Below, piece by piece: positions 5,859 to 7,527 of a DNA stretch of 7,527 nucleotides (position 1 is the stretch's first letter; each line of letters begins with the position of its first letter). A model generated the notes under the pieces. It saw only the letters and a list, made by a program, of their open reading frames with translations. It made no database searches and had not been told where the DNA came from. The stretch spans positions 1 through 7,527 of the forward strand of contig JAFAGX010000110.1 in NCBI GenBank assembly GCA_019237515.1. The letters are read 5' to 3'. This DNA is from Acidobacteriaceae bacterium. Its GTDB lineage: Bacteria > Acidobacteriota > Terriglobia > Terriglobales > SbA1. Both the position numbers and the translations under genes were made by a program.

Positions 5859-7073
5859 ATGAACGGTAACGGAAACGGCAAACGAAAGCGGCGCAGACGC
5901 ATCACCATTATCAGCATCGTCGTCGTGGTGGTGTTGATCTTCGCCGGAGCCCTCATCGCCTTCAGCACCGGCGGGACGAAAATTGATCCCAACAAGCTGG
6001 CCAAAGTCGAGCGCGGTGATCTCGCCAAGAGCGTGGTTGCGACCGGCAAGGTAACTCCCATCACCAAGGTCGAAGTGAAGTCCAAGGCCAGCGGAATTAT
6101 CAGGAAGCTTCTTGTGGAGTACGGCGACCGAGTCAAGAAAGGCCAGCTTCTGGCACAGCTTGATAAAGACGAGATTCAGGCTCAAGTCGACCAGTCCCGT
6201 GCAGCCTTGCAGGCCGCCGAAGCCAATCTGGCCAGCTCGGAAGCCGACTACGAGCGCGCCAAAGTCGATGCCGAAGGTCCGGACGTGCCGCTTCTCAGAC
6301 GCCAGTACGACCGTGCAGTCGAAATGGCCAAAGACGGGGTAGTATCCGCATCGGCTCTCGACGATGCCGACCGTAACTACAAGATGGCCTTGAACAAGCA
6401 GAATGTAGCCAAGGCTCAGGTGACCGTGTTGAAAGCGAAAATCGCCCAATCGCAAGCCGAATTGGCCCGCGACCGCGCAAACTTGAAGCAGTTAGAAGAA
6501 CAGCTGAGTTATACGGATATCGTTTCTCCCATCGATGGCATCGTTCTCTCGCGTGACGTCGAAGTTGGCGACGCGGTCAGCTCGATCCTCGTTCTCGGTT
6601 CTTCCGCAACTCTTGTGATGACGCTCGGCGACACCAGCGAAGTTTACGTGAAAGGAAAGGTCGACGAGAGCGATATCGGCAAGGTGTATCTCGGCCAGCC
6701 CGCTCGCATTAAAGTCGAGTCGTTCAAGGACAAAACGTTCAACGGCAAGGTCACCAAAATTTCGCCCATGGGCGTTGAAAAAGACAACGTGACTACTTTC
6801 GAGGTCCGCGTTTCCATTAATAACCCCGGCGGCGAGCTCAAGGCGGAAATGACGGCCAACGCCGAAATCATTCTCGAAGAGCACAAGAACGTTTTGCAGA
6901 TTCCCGAAGGCGCCATCATCTACGACAAGGACAAGAAATCATTCGTGGACATTCCCGATTCCCGAGCCAAGGACGGCATGAAGAAAATCGCGGTGAACAT
7001 CGGCATTTCCAACGGTGCAAAAACCGAAGTTCTTAACGGATTGAAGGAAGGCGAAGAAGTGGTCCTCCAATAA
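5859..7073 (+). CDS. HlyD/MacA-type efflux periplasmic adaptor (membrane fusion protein)
   Basis: This 404-residue protein is an adaptor that links an inner-membrane pump (ABC of MacB type, or RND) to an outer-membrane channel. A basic N-terminus (KRKRRRR, 8-14) precedes one membrane anchor (about 15-36), so it is a type II anchored protein, not a lipoprotein. Domains follow in order: first lipoyl half-motif at about 66-102 (VEVKSKASGIIRKLLVEYGDRVKKGQ); a long coiled-coil hairpin at about 104-216, rich in Ala, Gln and charged heptads; second lipoyl half at about 218-240 (DIVSPIDGIVLSRDVEVGD); beta-barrel at about 255-340; membrane-proximal domain to the end (LQIPEGAII, then NGLKEGEEVVLQ). Resemblance to MacA is good, but the length and motifs do not separate ABC from RND partners, so I give no symbol. 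No pump gene is in view; the next gene encodes a DUF4097-like protein on the same strand, 37 bases downstream. Confidence 0.9.
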   Translation: MNGNGNGKRKRRRRITIISIVVVVVLIFAGALIAFSTGGTKIDPNKLAKVERGDLAKSVVATGKVTPITKVEVKSKASGIIRKLLVEYGDRVKKGQLLAQLDKDEIQAQVDQSRAALQAAEANLASSEADYERAKVDAEGPDVPLLRRQYDRAVEMAKDGVVSASALDDADRNYKMALNKQNVAKAQVTVLKAKIAQSQAELARDRANLKQLEEQLSYTDIVSPIDGIVLSRDVEVGDAVSSILVLGSSATLVMTLGDTSEVYVKGKVDESDIGKVYLGQPARIKVESFKDKTFNGKVTKISPMGVEKDNVTTFEVRVSINNPGGELKAEMTANAEIILEEHKNVLQIPEGAIIYDKDKKSFVDIPDSRAKDGMKKIAVNIGISNGAKTEVLNGLKEGEEVVLQ

Positions 7074-7078
7074 TTCTG

Positions 7079-7108
7079 TGTCATTCCGAGCGAAATCGAG
7101 GAACCTGC
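7079..7108. repeat. Interspersed repeat copy 2 (TGTCATTCCGAG...GAGGAACCTGC)
   Basis: TGTCATTCCGAG (7079-7090) and GAGGAACCTGC (7098-7108) repeat the ends of the copy at 4118-4167, in the same orientation and with one base changed in the right end. The middle is only 7 bases. It fills almost all of the gap between the adaptor gene and the next gene, and its GAGGAA may act as a ribosome binding site. Confidence 0.6.
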
Positions 7109-7110
7109 TT

Positions 7111-7527
7111 TTGAAAAAGACGATGTCTCATTGCAAATTATGGTTCGTTCTAATTGCGGCCTTGGCCTTCGTGCTACCCGCATTCGGGTCCTCCGAAGGC
7201 TCCTTTCAACGCACGCTCCAGGTTAATGGTCTTGCCAGCATCGATCTCACCACCGGTTCGGGCAATGTGAATGTCCGAACCGGCAGTTCCGGCCAGGTGC
7301 AGGTCACCGGACGAGTCAAGGTCACAAACTGGTTTGGAGGCGATTCCGAGAAGCAGCTCAAGACCATCATCGACAATCCTCCAATCCAGCAGAGCGGCAA
7401 CGACATCCGCATCGGCAACAGCGGGTCCTCGGAGCTCTTTCATAACGTTTCCATCAGCTACGATCTTGTGGTTCCACCCGACACTCATCTGCGTTCGCAT
7501 ACCGGTTCCGGAAATCAAACCGTAGAA
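7111..7527 (+). CDS. Secreted DUF4097-like protein, partial at C-terminus
   Basis: The reading frame is open from 7111 to the window edge (139 residues, no stop), so the C-terminal part is missing. The N-terminus is a signal peptide: MKKTMSHCKLW, then a hydrophobic core FVLIAALAFVLPAFG with likely cleavage before SSEG. The mature part begins RTLQVNGLASIDLTTGSGNVNVRTGSSGQVQVTGRV and later has ISYDLVVPPDTHLRSHTGSGN. These repeated short beta strands with TGSGN-type turns are typical of DUF4097/DUF2807-like beta-helix proteins of unknown function, which often sit near signalling or envelope genes. I chose the TTG at 7111 because GAGGA (7098-7102) is well spaced from it and it gives an MKKT start; the in-frame ATG at 7123 has no clear Shine-Dalgarno but is a fair alternative. 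The gene may be co-transcribed with the efflux adaptor, since no terminator separates them. Confidence 0.8.
   Translation, partial: MKKTMSHCKLWFVLIAALAFVLPAFGSSEGSFQRTLQVNGLASIDLTTGSGNVNVRTGSSGQVQVTGRVKVTNWFGGDSEKQLKTIIDNPPIQQSGNDIRIGNSGSSELFHNVSISYDLVVPPDTHLRSHTGSGNQTVE

Noticed and set aside
5826..6455. A 209-codon open frame on the minus strand opposite the efflux adaptor gene
   Set aside because: The plus-strand frame has clear adaptor domains and a good Shine-Dalgarno; the antisense frame shows no family features.

Overview
The window reads like a chromosomal segment of a moderately GC-rich Gram-negative bacterium, most likely an acidobacterium (Acidobacteriota). The clues are the protein families and their style, the frequent TTG starts, and two copies of a scattered TGTCATTCCGAG...GAGGAAYCTGC repeat that I associate with acidobacterial genomes. 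The lineage is an inference, since there is no rRNA or other marker gene here.

Layout. The left two thirds lie on the minus strand. Reading that strand from right to left: a CNNM/CBS/CorC-HlyC membrane protein (4237-5595); an intergenic stretch with a strong hairpin and a repeat copy; a Dpp/Opp-type permease pair, dppB-like (3111-4028) and dppC-like (1507-2373). A vapBC-type toxin-antitoxin cassette (ribbon-helix-helix antitoxin 2805-3041, PIN toxin 2390-2815) sits between the two permease genes. Next is a secreted protein with two antibiotic-biosynthesis-monooxygenase-like repeats (447-1316), which has its own promoter, Shine-Dalgarno site and terminator. Last is a small cytoplasmic ABM-fold protein (1-297), cut by the window edge. 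The right third lies on the plus strand: a HlyD/MacA-type efflux adaptor (5859-7073), a second repeat copy, and the start of a secreted DUF4097-like protein (7111 to the edge).

How the genes work together. The two permeases would form the membrane channel of a peptide or nickel ABC importer, but no binding protein or ATPase is in view. The toxin-antitoxin pair has its own 35-bp palindromic operator and appears to be an insertion in the permease operon; it leaves dppC with a TTG start 16 bases after the toxin stop. The adaptor would bridge an inner-membrane transporter to an outer-membrane channel, with partners outside the window. The CBS protein and the adaptor diverge from a shared 263-bp intergenic region.

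I see no rRNA, tRNA, CRISPR array, transposase or phage gene, and no clearly new multi-gene system. The features most worth a second look are the toxin-antitoxin cassette and its operator, the competing heptamer stems at 4084-4155, the repeat-derived ribosome binding site at 7098-7103, and the duplicated ABM-like secreted protein.
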